DNA of 64,000 bases from Liquorilactobacillus mali KCTC 3596 = DSM 20444 (lineage in GTDB: Bacteria; Bacillota; Bacilli; Lactobacillales; Lactobacillaceae). Positions 63,262 through 64,000 of the stretch are shown piece by piece. Every line of letters begins with the position of its first letter. Positions within the stretch are counted from its first letter, which is position 1. The notes beneath the pieces are model-generated. The model did no database searches, was not told where the DNA came from, and was given only the letters and a program-made list of their open reading frames with translations. Made by a program: the position numbers and the translations under genes. Where the stretch lies: contig NZ_BACP01000057.1 of NCBI RefSeq assembly GCF_000260415.1, positions 1 through 64,000 on the forward strand, read 5' to 3'.

Positions 63262-64000
63262 CTAATTATTTAATGTTTGAAAACGTGGGTCTAACACATC
63301 TGTTCCTTGACGAACCTCTAAGTCATCAAGAAGTGCACGAACTTCATCCGTACTTTTGGCACTCATTAATTGTTCACGAAGTTGATGCGCATTTCGTAAA
63401 CCGCGAACATAAATTTTAAAGAAGCGGCGTAAAGCAACAAATTTACGTGACTCGAAACGTGCATAGAAGTCATCAAAGAGATCAAGTTGAGTACGCAACA
63501 AGTTGAATGTTTCCGCAAGGGTATGTTGTTGCGGTGTAATTTCAAAACAAAATGGATTTGCGAACACTCCGCGACCAATCATGATTCCATCAATACCTGG
63601 GTGCTGTTTCGCAAGTTCGAGCCCCTCAACTGCATTACTGATATCACCATTAATCTGAATCAACGTTTGAGGTGCTATCTCATCGCGCATTGCAATAATT
63701 TTATCAATAAATTCATAATGTGCTGGTACTTTACTCATCTCTTGCCGAGTTCTAAGATGAACCGTTAAGACACGGATATCTTGTTTCAATAAAAATGGAA
63801 TCCATTTTTCAAATTCTTTAGTATCACTAAAACCTAATCTAGTTTTTACGCTGATTGGCAAACCGCAAGTCTTTGCGGATGAAATAATTTCTTTTGCTTT
63901 ATCAAAATGGCGAATCAAGTCACTGCCACCATTGTTTTTAACAACCGTTCCATCTGGGCAGCCCATATTCAAATCAATTGCACGATACCCAAGTTTTGTT
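63262..64000 (-). CDS. tRNA-dihydrouridine synthase (5' end outside the window)
   Basis: The reading frame stays open to the right edge, so the N-terminus is missing; the visible part begins KLGYRAIDLNMGCPDGTVVK. The motif LNMGCPDGTVVKNNGGSDLI contains the catalytic Cys and VKTRLGFSD the conserved Lys-Arg; QINGDISN and GIMIGRGVFANPF bind FMN. DusB-like. Ends at 63262. Confidence 0.9.
   Translation of the reverse strand, partial: TKLGYRAIDLNMGCPDGTVVKNNGGSDLIRHFDKAKEIISSAKTCGLPISVKTRLGFSDTKEFEKWIPFLLKQDIRVLTVHLRTRQEMSKVPAHYEFIDKIIAMRDEIAPQTLIQINGDISNAVEGLELAKQHPGIDGIMIGRGVFANPFCFEITPQQHTLAETFNLLRTQLDLFDDFYARFESRKFVALRRFFKIYVRGLRNAHQLREQLMSAKSTDEVRALLDDLEVRQGTDVLDPRFQTLNN

Noticed and set aside
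63972-64000. An internal ATG at 63972 as the start of the dihydrouridine synthase
   Set aside because: The frame continues to the window edge with conserved family sequence (KLGYRAIDLNMGCP), so the true start is outside.
1-64000. CRISPR arrays, insertion sequences, prophage or integrative elements
   Set aside because: No regularly spaced direct repeats, transposase, integrase or phage structural genes were found on either strand; the only repeats are the intergenic hairpin family.

Overview
The window is chromosomal DNA of a low-GC, Gram-positive lactic acid bacterium, most likely Lactobacillaceae. Evidence: AT-rich sequence, strong GGAGG-type ribosome binding sites, frequent TTG/GTG starts, an NADH peroxidase close to the enterococcal enzyme, a choloylglycine-hydrolase family protein, EF-P with the K32 loop, a queT gene and a DUF4811/MFS pair. 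I do not assign a genus. There is no phage, insertion sequence, plasmid module or CRISPR array; the window is dense metabolic chromosome with many short operons.

Layout. 0-4 kb: acyltransferase and an amino-acid ABC transporter (minus strand). 4-12 kb: a lone trpB and then leuBCD plus an MFS carrier, each behind a leader peptide rich in its own amino acid (two Trp codons; three consecutive CTA Leu codons), followed by an APC permease. 12-17 kb: a large membrane protein, a DUF1003 protein behind a structured leader with its own small ORF, and an OhrR-type regulator with a disulfide-reductase homologue. 17-23 kb: an AraC regulator divergent from a fumarate-reductase-type flavoprotein / MFS / FMN-reductase operon, then NADH peroxidase. 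23-30 kb: Gfo/Idh oxidoreductase and an RpiA-like protein divergent from a fructose-family PTS with an RpiR regulator, a 5'-nucleotidase, and EF-P. 30-41 kb: GNAT, glyA, a deformylase-like gene, DUF72, an FAD oxidoreductase, potABCD and rarD. 41-46 kb: a DUF1722 / pyrimidine-dimer-glycosylase pair and a five-gene multidrug efflux operon ending in its TetR regulator. 46-53 kb: three glycosyltransferases, a choloylglycine-hydrolase family protein, aspartase, msrB and tRNA-Ala(CGC). 53-64 kb: a CPA1 antiporter, guanine deaminase plus purine permease, an aminotransferase/D-2-hydroxyacid dehydrogenase pair, an orphan pxpB, queF-queC-queT behind a preQ1-riboswitch-like pseudoknot, and a partial dihydrouridine synthase.

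The most interesting content lies between the genes. At least ten copies of a dispersed intergenic repeat (full length about 150-165 bp, ending in a terminator-like hairpin) occupy 3' ends and convergent junctions. Several leaders carry mutually exclusive base pairings: trpB, leuB, the DUF1003 gene (where a small ORF's own SD and the gene's SD compete for the same CCCTC), efp and queF.

Functionally the region suggests amino-acid salvage under attenuation control (indole to Trp; 2-isopropylmalate to Leu with no leuA in view), redox and electron-sink enzymes, polyamine and purine uptake, and queuosine precursor synthesis. All functional calls rest on motif recognition by eye; no database search or folding program was run.
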